A DNA stretch of 46,630 nucleotides, taken from positions 1 through 46,630 of the forward strand of contig CAKTMW010000012.1 of NCBI GenBank assembly GCA_934574095.1. Direction: 5' to 3'. The notes under the pieces are model-generated. The model made no database searches, was not told the origin of the DNA, and saw only the letters and a program-made list of their open reading frames with translations. Made by a program: the position numbers and the translations under genes. Each line of letters begins with the position of its first letter. Positions within the stretch are counted from its first letter, which is position 1. This document shows, piece after piece, positions 16,404-24,925 of this stretch. This DNA is from an uncultured Oscillospiraceae bacterium. Lineage in GTDB: Bacteria > Bacillota > Clostridia > Oscillospirales > Oscillospiraceae.

Positions 16404-18311
16404 TCAGCCTTCTTCTCCATTCTGCGCGGTGTCCTGCAAAATACGCCAGATGGTGGTCCGGCTGACGGACAGCTTCTCCGCCAGAATGTCGTTGGAGTAC
16501 TTCATCAGCGCCTTCAGCTGCAGGATGCCCTGCAAAAACGCCTCCTTATCCACCACGGGCCGTTGGGACAGGGCAGGGTACTGCTCCCGTATTTCCCGGA
16601 AAATCGTCTCCTCGCCGATGGCTTGCAGCAGAAGAAGATACTGGGCCTTGGGGGTGGCCTTCTCCAGCCGGGACATGGCGATGACGTACCGGGTGCAGAC
16701 GGCCTGCAGCTCCTGCAATTGCCCCGGCCAGCGGTGGAAGGTCAGCAGCTCCTCCATCTGCTCCGACAGGGCCACCCGGTGGTGGTACGCGGTGTTGCGG
16801 GACAGGCTCCGCAGAAACAGCGGGGCGATGTCCTCCTTCCGCTCTGTCAGCGGCGGCAGCTCCAGCTGGCAGATGGCCAGGCAGCTTTGCAGGTCCGCCG
16901 GGATGGCCTGCGCCTCCTCCGGCGTCATGATGGTGTACACCATCAGATCCAGCAGCAGGGGAGCGGTCATGCCGGGCCGAAAGATGTGCCGGGAGGTCAG
17001 CGCCTGCATCAGGCAGGCGTGGACCACCGGCTGGGCCAGCGCCACATTTTTCAGTATCACGCTGCCGCCGTTGACGCTGGTCAGCAGGCCGGAAACCGTG
17101 CCGTCCTGCTTCTCGTAGCCCAGCAGAATGTGGGGTGCGTCCTCCGGCGCGATGGTGGCCAGGTCGATGGTGAGGCAGGGCTTCTGGGCCTGGGGCGACG
17201 TGCTGTGCATACAGCGGGCGAATATCTCCCGCCCGGAGCCGGGCTGGCCCAGTATCATGGTGGGGTAGTGGAGCTTCGCCAGATTCTGCCCCTGCTCCAC
17301 CGTCCTTTTCATAATAGGTGACTGGGCGATCACATCCTCCCACCGGCACACGATCTGGGCCAGGCTGGGGGTGTCCTGCTCCGCCTTTTTCCGGTTGTGG
17401 GATTCGGGGTACAGGGTGATGAGGATGCCGATGGTGCGGCGGTCCTGGGTGATGCGCTCCTGTACGCAGCGCATCATGGCCCCCACCACCAGCCGGTAGG
17501 AGTCGGAGCGGTTCTGGCCGCTTTTCAGCAGCGCGGCGATGGACAGGTTGGGGAAGAAATCCGTCAGCAGCTTGCCCCTGATCTGGGAGGCGGCGATGCC
17601 GGTGAACCGCTGGGCCGTCTGGTTGAACAGCTTCACCCGGCCCTGCTCATCGGTGACGATCATGCCGAACTGGCTGTTGTTCAGGATGGCTTTGGTGATC
17701 TCACGGGACTGGCGGCTCTCGTGGAGCTTCCGGGCCCGTTCGCCGGCGCGGATGCAGGCGTCCCGGATGGACTCCTTGCCGTAATAGACCAGAATGCCGG
17801 TCCGGCCCAGAGCGTTGGCGGTCTCGTTGGCCGCCGTTGCGCCGATAAAGCCGTCGCAGTCCGAGTGCTGTATCTGCTCCCGCAGCTCCGCGATGCTCTC
17901 GAAGGTTAGCTCCTGCAAGGGCACCTCCATCAGCTTTTCCAGCATGGGCAGGTCCGGCGGCGCGGAGAACCGGTGCCGGGCGATACATATTTTCCGGCAG
18001 CCCTTCTTCATGGCCTTGCGGATGGCGATGGCGTAGTCGATGTACCGGATGGCGATCTCCACCAGCGGGTTGTCATAATGGGTGGAGAACCGGGCGGCGT
18101 TGCCGGGGCCCGCCACGAACACGCTGCACCCCAGCTGCCGGGCCTCCGCCACGCAGACGTCCTGGTTCTCCAGGTTGCTCTCCATCAGCACGAATTCCAC
18201 GTCGGAGTCCGGCAGGCTGTCGATGACCTCCCGCGCCACCTCGCTGAGCTTCGAATACCCCAGAAAACAGACCTTATAGGGCTTTTCCGTTTTATTTTGC
18301 AATTCCGCCAT
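16404..18311 (-). CDS. PrpR-like transcriptional regulator with degenerate AAA+ domain
   Basis: 635 residues. Order: PrpR N-terminal sensory domain (about 12-185), PAS domain (about 200-310), AAA+ region (about 325-550) and a C-terminal Fis-type helix-turn-helix (AEKLSVSRTTIWRIL, near 610-626). The P-loop is weakened (GQPGSGRE, 355-362), the sigma-54 contact motif GAFTGA is absent at its expected place near 401-406 (KQDGTVSG is found instead), and the Walker B LFLDEI is replaced by VILKNV. It therefore probably cannot remodel sigma-54 holoenzyme and may act on ordinary promoters. It is divergent from the CoA-transferase gene and likely controls both neighbouring units. Confidence 0.85.
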   Translation of the reverse strand: MAELQNKTEKPYKVCFLGYSKLSEVAREVIDSLPDSDVEFVLMESNLENQDVCVAEARQLGCSVFVAGPGNAARFSTHYDNPLVEIAIRYIDYAIAIRKAMKKGCRKICIARHRFSAPPDLPMLEKLMEVPLQELTFESIAELREQIQHSDCDGFIGATAANETANALGRTGILVYYGKESIRDACIRAGERARKLHESRQSREITKAILNNSQFGMIVTDEQGRVKLFNQTAQRFTGIAASQIRGKLLTDFFPNLSIAALLKSGQNRSDSYRLVVGAMMRCVQERITQDRRTIGILITLYPESHNRKKAEQDTPSLAQIVCRWEDVIAQSPIMKRTVEQGQNLAKLHYPTMILGQPGSGREIFARCMHSTSPQAQKPCLTIDLATIAPEDAPHILLGYEKQDGTVSGLLTSVNGGSVILKNVALAQPVVHACLMQALTSRHIFRPGMTAPLLLDLMVYTIMTPEEAQAIPADLQSCLAICQLELPPLTERKEDIAPLFLRSLSRNTAYHHRVALSEQMEELLTFHRWPGQLQELQAVCTRYVIAMSRLEKATPKAQYLLLLQAIGEETIFREIREQYPALSQRPVVDKEAFLQGILQLKALMKYSNDILAEKLSVSRTTIWRILQDTAQNGEEG

Positions 18312-18361
18312 GGGTGCATGCCTCCTCTGGTGGGATTTTGCCGCCGCAGACAGGACGGCTT

Positions 18362-18397
18362 TGTTTCATGGAAGAAAAAATACCACAGTTTGAAACA
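18362..18397. promoter_or_regulatory. Candidate regulator site: TGTTTC-N24-GAAACA, copy B
   Basis: TGTTTC at 18362 and GAAACA at 18392 lie between the divergent regulator and CoA-transferase genes. The right half continues AAAATGCAAGA, nearly as in copy A. The 30-base start-to-start distance is identical in both copies. Confidence 0.5.
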
Positions 18398-18431
18398 AAA
18401 TGCAAGATAAATCCCAGCCGCGGCGCTTCGT

Positions 18432-18461
18432 TTGGCCTTTCGGCAGAAAGCCTGGTATCAT
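18432..18461 (+). promoter_or_regulatory. Possible promoter of the CoA-transferase gene
   Basis: TTGGCC, an 18-base spacer and TATCAT, 35 bases downstream of regulator site B. Only a moderate match; no GG-N10-GC sigma-54 pattern was found here. Confidence 0.35.
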
Positions 18462-18520
18462 AGGGACCATCAAAGGGCTGTGTCGGAAGCAGTTTTTTGA
18501 AATGAAGGAGCATACGCACT

Positions 18521-19714
18521 ATGAAAAAAGCACTGAGTGATATCACGGTCCTGGATTTGACCCGTGTTCTGGCTGGCCCCTACTGCACCATGATGCTGGC
18601 GGACTTCGGCGCCAACGTCATCAAGATCGAGGTTCCCGGCAAGGGCGACGATACCCGCGCCTTCGGCCCCCTGAAGAACGGCGCCAGTATGTACTATGCC
18701 AATGTCAACCGCAACAAGAAGGGCGTCACCCTGAACCTGAAGTCCCCGGAGGGCAAGAAGCTGTTCCTGGAGATGGTGAAGAAGGCCGACGTGGTGGTGG
18801 AGAACTACCGTCCCGGCGTCATGGACAAGCTGGGCGTGGGCTACGACGTGCTGAAGGAGGTCAACGACCAGATCATCTACGGCGCGGTCTCCGGCTTCGG
18901 CTGCTACGGCCCCTATTCCCAGCGCCCCGGCTACGACATTATCGCCCAGTCCAGCGGCGGCCTGATGAGCATCACCGGCGAGGCCGGCGGCCATCCCCTC
19001 CGCGTCGGTAACGCCATGGGCGACGTGCTGGGCGGCATGAACCTGACCATCGGTATTCTCACCGCTCTCCACGCCCGTGAGCTCACCGGCAAGGGCCAGC
19101 GTGTGGACGTGTCTTTGGTGGATTCCGTGGTCTCCAGTCTGGAGACCGGCACCCAGCGCTACTTCGCCTCCGGCAAGCAGCCTGAGCTGATGGGCAACCG
19201 CTACGCCTCCGCCTATCCCTACGATTCCTTCCAGGCCAGCGACGGTCTGTTCGTCATCGGCTGCGGCAACGACAAGCTGTATACCCTGCTGTGCACCAAG
19301 GTGCTGATGCGGGAGGACCTGCTGACCGATCCCCGGTTCGATACCAACGTCCACCGCTGCGAGAACCACGAGGCCCTGAAGCCTGAGATCGAGAAGTGGA
19401 CCACCCAGCACACCATCGACGAGTGCGTGGAGCTGATCCTTGCCGCCGGTGTGCCCGCTTCCCCCATCAACGACCTGAAGCGCGTCACCACCGATCCCCA
19501 TATCGCCGGTGCCCGCGAGATGTTCGTTCCCATGCACCATCCTATCATCGGTGACATGAAGGTCAACGGCAACCCCGTGAAGCTGCTGGATACCAAAGCC
19601 GACATCTCCCGCCCCGCCCCAGCTCTGGGCCAGGATAACGCCGACGTCTACGGCCAGCTGCTGGGCCTGACCGAAGCAGACCTGACCGCTCTGAAGGAGC
19701 AGCAGGTCATCTGA
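18521..19714 (+). CDS. CaiB/BaiF family III CoA-transferase
   Basis: 397 residues, the family norm. The N-terminal signature LDLTRVLAGPYCTMMLADFGANVIK-type start (CoA-binding), the mid region GYDIIAQSSGGLMSITGE, and RVGNAMGDVLGGM with the Asp expected to be the covalent CoA-carrying residue (about 168) are present. Family III enzymes transfer CoA between acids in the cytosol without acyl-phosphate intermediates. AAGGAG precedes the ATG at 18521. Its placement opposite a PrpR-like regulator, with a lyase and dicarboxylate carrier beyond, suggests it activates the imported acid before cleavage. The actual acid is unknown. Confidence 0.9.
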   Translation: MKKALSDITVLDLTRVLAGPYCTMMLADFGANVIKIEVPGKGDDTRAFGPLKNGASMYYANVNRNKKGVTLNLKSPEGKKLFLEMVKKADVVVENYRPGVMDKLGVGYDVLKEVNDQIIYGAVSGFGCYGPYSQRPGYDIIAQSSGGLMSITGEAGGHPLRVGNAMGDVLGGMNLTIGILTALHARELTGKGQRVDVSLVDSVVSSLETGTQRYFASGKQPELMGNRYASAYPYDSFQASDGLFVIGCGNDKLYTLLCTKVLMREDLLTDPRFDTNVHRCENHEALKPEIEKWTTQHTIDECVELILAAGVPASPINDLKRVTTDPHIAGAREMFVPMHHPIIGDMKVNGNPVKLLDTKADISRPAPALGQDNADVYGQLLGLTEADLTALKEQQVI

Positions 19715-19730
19715 CAAAGCGACCGCGAAA

Positions 19731-19762
19731 AAAGAGGGCCATTCCTTTGGAATGGCCCTCTT
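19731..19762. terminator. Terminator hairpin after the CoA-transferase gene
   Basis: A perfect 12-bp stem GAGGGCCATTCC / GGAATGGCCCTC with TTT loop. The A-run on the left makes it strongest for minus-strand transcripts, but it also follows the plus-strand gene by 17 bases. Confidence 0.7.
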
Positions 19763-19784
19763 CCGCATCTGCCGGAGAGAAAGT

Positions 19785-19822
19785 AAAAAGGAATGACACG
19801 CCGTGGCGTGTCATTCCTTTTT
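19785..19822. terminator. Second, bidirectional terminator hairpin
   Basis: Arms AAAAAGGAATGACACGCC and its complement with a 2-4 base loop. A-run left and T-run right serve both the CoA-transferase transcript and the convergent small membrane protein gene. Confidence 0.8.
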
Positions 19823-19864
19823 GTGTGTTTGGATTTAGGAGAGAAAAGAGTCAGTGCCACGGAT

Positions 19865-20089
19865 TCAGGCGGCGGTGTGGACACTGCGGCGGGAGGCGCG
19901 CTCCTCATAGTCCAGCTCCAGCAGTCCGGCCTTGCTGGCGGCCCAGGCGGCTACGACGCCGAACACGATGGGCAGATAGAAGCCGGCTTGGCGGATCGGC
20001 TCGTCAGCGGCGGTCATCAGGAAAGAGGTGGCAACCACCAGGATCAGGGAAACGATAGCGGTCAGAACGTAATTATTGAAGTTCTTCAT
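19865..20089 (-). CDS. Small two-helix membrane protein of unknown function
   Basis: 74 residues from an ATG at 20089 preceded by AAGGAGGA; an in-frame ATG ten codons upstream has no such site. Two hydrophobic helices (near 7-26 and 38-56) are linked by a short acidic loop (AADEPIRQ), and the C-terminal tail is charged with two Glu-Glu/Arg clusters (LDYEERASRRS). No family was recognised. It stands alone between terminators, with the CoA-transferase on one side and oleate hydratase on the other; nothing in the sequence ties it to either. Confidence 0.65.
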   Translation of the reverse strand: MKNFNNYVLTAIVSLILVVATSFLMTAADEPIRQAGFYLPIVFGVVAAWAASKAGLLELDYEERASRRSVHTAA

Positions 20090-20226
20090 GGTAAATTCCT
20101 CCTTGAAGTTTTTTGTCATATATCTTTTTCCGGGTTCTTTTGTCTTTGTGACTGTATCGTAGAACTTTTAACAAGAAAAGTAAAGCCATGGAATGTGATA
20201 ACCGATATCAGTATTACTGTTTATTA

Positions 20227-20271
20227 AAAAGCGGCCATCCCACGTACCCTCCGGTACGGGGGATGGCCGCC
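20227..20271 (-). terminator. Terminator of the oleate hydratase gene
   Basis: Stem GCGGCCATCCC / GGGATGGCCGC continued by CGTACC/GGTACG with one bulge; on the minus strand it is followed by TTTTTAATAAA. The rest of 20090-20226 holds no recognisable gene. Confidence 0.85.
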
Positions 20272-20292
20272 GATGCGGTGTTTTCCCGCGCT

Positions 20293-22071
20293 TTAGATAA
20301 CGTTGTAGGCTTTCAGCAGCTTCTCAATGTCGGTGCCCTCGATCTTGCCCAGCAGCTTCTTCACGGCCATTTTCTCCACCAGGCCCATGTCCATGTCGGT
20401 GGCCTTCTTGCCGTCCCGCAGCTTCACGGTGGCGTTCAGCAGGTCGCGGACGTCATACACGCTGCCCCAGACCTCCGGTACGCCGCGGTCCACGTTCAGC
20501 AGGGTGTACACGGCCTCCATGCCGGTGCGCATGGAATACTCGGTGGTGAAGATGGTGTCCCGGGGCGTCTCGGCAAACTGCCCCAGGAAGGCGAAGTTCA
20601 CGCTGCCGTCGGGCACCACATTGGGCCGGTCGCCGTAGGCGCGGGGCATGAAGAACGCGTCGATATAGGGCATCATGACGGGGACGGTGTTGGCGCTGTT
20701 CTCCGCCAGCTCAGCGATCTGCTCCTCCGGTACGCCGATGTGGTACAGCCACTCCATGCAGATCTCCTTGCCGGTACACATACGCATGGGCTTCTTGACG
20801 AAATCGCCGGGCTTGTCGGTGAACAGGGAGTAGACCCACACCAGGCAGTGATCCTTGGGCTGATCCCGGAACTGGGGCTGGCGGTTGATGGTCCAGCTCA
20901 TGAGCCAGCTGGAGTCCTTCACGGTGACGATGCCGCCGGTGACCACATGGCCGGTGAAGGGGTCCCGCTTGCAGATGTTCTTGATATAGGGGATGATCTT
21001 CTGGTCCAGCGTCTCCACGGTGGCGCTCATCCAGTTGGTCTGCTCCGGGTCATGGCAGAACTTGTCGGGGTGGCCGAAGGAGGGGTCCTGGGCAGCGATC
21101 TTGCGCCACATATCCCAGCCGCCGCCCTCTTTCAATTCGGTGTTGTAGGCGGCGGGCTTGTTCTGGCTGCCCATGGAGGAGTTCTCCACGCAGCCGCCGT
21201 TGGTGATGAATACCAGATCGTTCTCCGTCAGGTCGATGCCGCCGGCTTCGCCGTTCTCAATGATGTCGATGCGCTTGGCCAGCTTGTGCTTCGGGTCGGA
21301 GCAGTCGAACTCCACGTTGGTGACCTGTACGCCGTAGTGGAACTGGACATTGTGGCTCTCCAGATACTTCACCATGGGCAGGATCATGGACTCATACTGG
21401 TTGTACTTGGTGAAGCGCAGGGCGGTGAAGTCGGGCAGGCCGCCGATGTGGTGGATATACCGCTGGATATAGAGCTTCATCTCCAGCGCGCTGTGCCAGT
21501 TCTCAAAGGCGAACATGGTGCGCCAGTACAGCCAGAAGTTGGAGGAAAGCACCTCGTCATCGAAGAAATCGGTGATCTTCTTGTCCTGCAGGTCCTCGTT
21601 GGGGGTGAAGAACAGCTTCATGATCTCCATAGCGCCCTTGTCGGAGATGTCGAACTTGCCGTCGGTGTGGGCGTCCTGACCACGGTTGACGGTGGCGCGG
21701 CAGAGGGAGTAGTTGGGGTCCTCCTTGTTGAGCCAGTAGTACTCGTCCAATACGCTGACGCCCTCCGTCTCGATGGAGGGGATGGAGCGGAACAGATCCC
21801 ACATGACCTCGAAATGGTTGTCCATCTCCCGGCCACCGCGCATCACGTAGCCCAGATTCTCGAACTTGTAGCCGTCGCAGGCGCCGCCGGGGAGATTGCC
21901 CTTCTCCAGAATGTGGACGTGCTCGCCCTTCATCTGGCCGTCGCGGACCAGATAGCAGGCGGCGGTCAGGGCCGCCAGGCCGCTGCCCACGATATAGGCG
22001 GATTTCTGATCCACGCCCTCCGGCTTCTTGGGGCGGGCAAACGCTTCATAGTTACCACTGGAATAATACAT
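20293..22071 (-). CDS. ohyA: Oleate hydratase (fatty acid double-bond hydratase)
   Basis: 592 residues, the usual length. An FAD-binding site VGSGLAALTAACYLVRDG (28-45), GNLPGGACDGY (58-68) and YVMRGGREMDNHFE with the catalytic-position Glu82 identify the MCRA/oleate hydratase family. The enzyme adds water across the cis-9 double bond of free oleate or linoleate giving 10-hydroxy fatty acids, using FAD as a structural cofactor; it is a common detoxification and metabolism step in gut bacteria. An AGGAGG site precedes the ATG. The upstream same-strand TetR-family gene is the probable regulator. Confidence 0.95.
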   Translation of the reverse strand: MYYSSGNYEAFARPKKPEGVDQKSAYIVGSGLAALTAACYLVRDGQMKGEHVHILEKGNLPGGACDGYKFENLGYVMRGGREMDNHFEVMWDLFRSIPSIETEGVSVLDEYYWLNKEDPNYSLCRATVNRGQDAHTDGKFDISDKGAMEIMKLFFTPNEDLQDKKITDFFDDEVLSSNFWLYWRTMFAFENWHSALEMKLYIQRYIHHIGGLPDFTALRFTKYNQYESMILPMVKYLESHNVQFHYGVQVTNVEFDCSDPKHKLAKRIDIIENGEAGGIDLTENDLVFITNGGCVENSSMGSQNKPAAYNTELKEGGGWDMWRKIAAQDPSFGHPDKFCHDPEQTNWMSATVETLDQKIIPYIKNICKRDPFTGHVVTGGIVTVKDSSWLMSWTINRQPQFRDQPKDHCLVWVYSLFTDKPGDFVKKPMRMCTGKEICMEWLYHIGVPEEQIAELAENSANTVPVMMPYIDAFFMPRAYGDRPNVVPDGSVNFAFLGQFAETPRDTIFTTEYSMRTGMEAVYTLLNVDRGVPEVWGSVYDVRDLLNATVKLRDGKKATDMDMGLVEKMAVKKLLGKIEGTDIEKLLKAYNVI

Positions 22072-22122
22072 AATGTTACCTCCTGTAAGCTCATTACTTT
22101 ATGTTTTCTTCTTGATGAGGAA

Positions 22123-22151
22123 AGCATACATCCGGCCCGGAAATTCTTCAA
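22123..22151 (-). promoter_or_regulatory. Predicted promoter of oleate hydratase
   Basis: On the minus strand TTGAAG, a 17-base spacer and TATGCT, about 52 bases before the start at 22071. The TGATAA/TTATCA dyad at 22169-22187 lies just upstream of the -35 box. Confidence 0.55.
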
Positions 22152-22163
22152 TAAACAGAAAAA

Positions 22164-22196
22164 TCCCAGTGATAAGATTTTTATCACCGGGACGCA
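22164..22196 (-). terminator. Terminator of the TetR gene, also a possible operator dyad
   Basis: TCCCAGTGATAA / TTATCACCGGGA with an ATTTTT-type flank on the minus strand forms an intrinsic terminator after the TetR gene. Its core GTGATAA-GATTT-TTATCAC is a symmetric 19-base site directly before the ohyA promoter, and TTTATCA-N12-TGATAAA follows at 22210-22235, so repressor binding here is possible. Confidence 0.6.
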
Positions 22197-22213
22197 AGGT
22201 GTTCAGTTTTTTA

Positions 22214-22795
22214 TCATTCAGTCTCGTTTGATAAAGGCCTGTCGGTGCGCAGCCGCTCCAACGCGGCGTTGACGCTGCCGTGGATCACCTGATCCAGACG
22301 GTCTACCATCAACTGGGGATCGCCCTTCATGTCGGACTTGATCCAGTCCAGCATCAGGCCGACGAACATATACTTATACAGCGTGGCGATGAAGGCTTTG
22401 TCCTCCGGCCGGACGGACATCCCCTGGGCCTGCTCCTCCACCACGCCCTCCAAAAGGTCGTAGGTCAGCTTGTAGAGATAGTTCTCCACCTGCTCCCGGC
22501 TGACGGAGCGGTAGACGTTCAGAATAAAGGGTTTGTTTTCCTGCACGGCCTCGAAAATTTGCAGCAGCCCCTGCTGCCACGTCTCATAGGTTTTCTTCCC
22601 CGCCAGGGCGCGGCTGGCGTCCTCTTCGCAGCTCCACTCCACCAGATCGTAGATGTCCTTGAAGTGGTAGTAGAAGGTCATGCGGTTGATGCCGCAGTCG
22701 TCGGTGATGTCGCTGACGGTGATCTTGTGCAGGGGCCTTTCCAGCAGCAGCTTTTTCAGTGACGCCTCCAGCGCCCGCTTGGTGACTTGTGACAT
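22214..22795 (-). CDS. TetR family regulator (DhaS-like), probable ohyA regulator
   Basis: 193 residues from ATG 22795, preceded by AAGGAGGG; an in-frame ATG 20 codons earlier lacks a good site. The N-terminal helix-turn-helix ITVSDITDDCGINRMTFYYHFKD-type segment (near 24-46) is typical, and the FYYHFKDIYDLVEW ending resembles the DhaS/TetR_C_8 subgroup. The C-terminal ligand-binding part is helical with GLMLDWIKSDMKGDPQ near 148-163. It is followed on the same strand by oleate hydratase, so sensing of unsaturated fatty acids is a reasonable but untested guess. Confidence 0.85.
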   Translation of the reverse strand: MSQVTKRALEASLKKLLLERPLHKITVSDITDDCGINRMTFYYHFKDIYDLVEWSCEEDASRALAGKKTYETWQQGLLQIFEAVQENKPFILNVYRSVSREQVENYLYKLTYDLLEGVVEEQAQGMSVRPEDKAFIATLYKYMFVGLMLDWIKSDMKGDPQLMVDRLDQVIHGSVNAALERLRTDRPLSNETE

Positions 22796-22892
22796 GGGGA
22801 ACCCTCCTTCTTGGGGTGATGGGTATATTGTACCTGAAGGGCGGGCGTTTTGCAAGCCGTGCCGCCGGAAGACTTTCGCGGAACGGAAACAG

Positions 22893-22924
22893 AAGGACTG
22901 ACACGCTTTCGCGTGTCAGTCCTT
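22893..22924 (-). terminator. Terminator of the shikimate/quinate-type operon
   Basis: A 13-bp stem AAGGACTGACACG / CGTGTCAGTCCTT with a CTTTCG loop, 45 bases beyond the stop of the flavoenzyme gene. It has no long T-run, so efficiency is uncertain. Confidence 0.6.
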
Positions 22925-22969
22925 CCACGTATGTACCGATATGGGGAGAGAAAAGAGCACAATAAGCGG

Positions 22970-24898
22970 TCAGATGTGCAGCGCTGCTTCCAGCGCGTCG
23001 CCGGTAGCCAGGACTGCGTTGCCGGGGGCCTTGGCGGCCTCGCCGATGACCAGTACCTGACCGGCCACCGTCTCGGCGGTGTCCTTCAGGGCGGTGTTGG
23101 AGCGGGAGCCCATGGCCAGCACAATGCTGTCATAGCCCCGCAGGGAGCCGGTGGAGCCGTCCGCCAGCGCGTAGTCCACACCGTCGGCGTAGAACTGGGT
23201 CACCTTGGCGCCGGGCCGCAGCAGCACGTGGTTTTCCTCGAAGTTCTGGAACATGTAGCGGCGGTTCTCCGGGGTCACGTCGGCGGCGATGACGTCCTTC
23301 ATCTCGATGACCGCCACCTGATGGCCGCGCTCCGCCAGATACTCGGCGGCCTCGCAGCCCACCATACCGCCGCCGACTACCAGAACGCTCTTGCCCATGG
23401 GGGCCTTGCCGTCCAGCATGTCCTGGGCGGTCACATAGCCGCAGTCGGAAAGACCGGGGATGGGCAGGATCAGGGGCGTGGAACCTGTGGCCAGAATGAT
23501 GGCGTCGGGAGCCAGAGAGCGCAGCAGCATCTCGTCGGCCTCTACGCCGCAGCGCAGGTCCACGCCTGCCTGCCGGCACTTGACGATCATAGAGCGGATG
23601 GCCTCGGTCAGCTGACCCTTGCCGGTGGGATAGGCGGCGATGCGGAAGTTGCCGCCCAGCTCGCTGGCCTTCTCCACCAGCGTCACCTGATGACCGCGGA
23701 CGGCGCAGGCCCATGCGGCGTACAGGCCGCCGGGGCCGCCGCCCACTACTGTGACGCGTTTCTTCTCGGCGGCGGGGGACAGCTCGCACTCCCGGCCCAC
23801 GCAGGGGTTCACCGCGCAGGTGATGGGCTTACCGGCGAACATATTGGGTACGCAGCCCAGCAGACAGCCGATGCAGGGAGAGAGCGTCTCCAGCTGGCCG
23901 TTCCGGGCCTTGGCGGGCAGCTCCGGGTCGGCGATGCTCTGGCGGCCGAAGGCGATGAGGTCGGCACGGCCCTGCTTCACCAGCAGCTCGGCGTACTGGG
24001 GCTCGGTGAACCGGCCCACGGCGATGACGGGAACGGACACCGCCCGCTTGATCTCCGTCACCAGATCGGCGTTGAAGCCGCCGTGGGTGACGCCGGGCGC
24101 CCACATAAACTCGTCGTGCAGGTGGACGGCACGGGTCACGTGCAGGGCGTCCACGCCGCACTCCTGCTCCAGATAGGCCGCCACCGCCGCCGCGTCCTGT
24201 ACGCTCTGGCCGCCCTCCACCTCGTCGCAGGCGTTGATGCGGCACAGGATGGGCAGGTTGCCGCCGGTCTTGCGGCGGATGTTCTCAATGATGAGCCGGG
24301 GCAGGCGCATGCGGTTTTCAAAGCAGCCGCCGAACTCATCGGTGCGGTTGTTGGTGCGCTGGGAGATGAAGGTGCTGACCAGATACCCGTGGGCGCAGTG
24401 TACTTCCACCATGTCGATACCGGCCTGCTGGGCCCGGCGCGCCGCGTCGCCGTAGCACTCGATGATGCGGTAGACCTCCTCATTGGACACCGCCTCCGGA
24501 ATTTCCCGGCCCGCCGAGGCGGGCATGGCGCTGGCGGCCTTCAGGGGATAGCCCGTCAGGGCGGAGTTGCCCTCAGGGCCCGCATGCTGTAACTGGATGG
24601 ACACCTTTGCGCCGTAGGCGTGGCAGGCTTCCGCCACACGGCGGAAGCTCTCCACCGTGTTGTCAGAGAACAGGCAGGGCTTCCGGGGACCGCCCTTGGC
24701 CTCCTGATAGACCACCGTGGACTCGATGGTGATCAGGCCGAAGCCGCCCTTGGCGCGGGCCTGATAGTAGGACAGGGAACGGTCGCTGAGGGTGCCGTCG
24801 GTGTTGGCAAGGTTGTTGCCCATAGGGGGCACCACAAAACGGTTGGGGACTGTCACCGTGCCGATCTGCACGGGAGAAAACATGGTCGGGAATTTCAT
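22970..24898 (-). CDS. 2-enoate-reductase-like NADH:flavin oxidoreductase (FMN, 4Fe-4S, FAD)
   Basis: 642 residues, the length of 2-enoate reductase, 2,4-dienoyl-CoA reductase and the BaiCD/BaiH group. An Old-Yellow-Enzyme TIM barrel (about 1-350) includes VEVHCAHGYLVSTFISQRTN and the conserved barrel end LIAFGRQSIADPELP. A CX2CX3CX11C cluster (CIGCLLGC...C, about 361-380) binds 4Fe-4S. The rest has two Rossmann folds: VTVVGGGPGGLYAAW (about 404-418) and VLVVGGGMVGCEAAEYL (about 510-526). Such enzymes reduce activated C=C bonds. As last gene of the operon with two dehydroshikimate-type dehydrogenases, a cyclohexene carboxylate is a plausible substrate. This is inference. Confidence 0.9.
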   Translation of the reverse strand: MKFPTMFSPVQIGTVTVPNRFVVPPMGNNLANTDGTLSDRSLSYYQARAKGGFGLITIESTVVYQEAKGGPRKPCLFSDNTVESFRRVAEACHAYGAKVSIQLQHAGPEGNSALTGYPLKAASAMPASAGREIPEAVSNEEVYRIIECYGDAARRAQQAGIDMVEVHCAHGYLVSTFISQRTNNRTDEFGGCFENRMRLPRLIIENIRRKTGGNLPILCRINACDEVEGGQSVQDAAAVAAYLEQECGVDALHVTRAVHLHDEFMWAPGVTHGGFNADLVTEIKRAVSVPVIAVGRFTEPQYAELLVKQGRADLIAFGRQSIADPELPAKARNGQLETLSPCIGCLLGCVPNMFAGKPITCAVNPCVGRECELSPAAEKKRVTVVGGGPGGLYAAWACAVRGHQVTLVEKASELGGNFRIAAYPTGKGQLTEAIRSMIVKCRQAGVDLRCGVEADEMLLRSLAPDAIILATGSTPLILPIPGLSDCGYVTAQDMLDGKAPMGKSVLVVGGGMVGCEAAEYLAERGHQVAVIEMKDVIAADVTPENRRYMFQNFEENHVLLRPGAKVTQFYADGVDYALADGSTGSLRGYDSIVLAMGSRSNTALKDTAETVAGQVLVIGEAAKAPGNAVLATGDALEAALHI

Positions 24899-24925
24899 CG
24901 TCGCACCTCACTCTCTCAAATCGCG

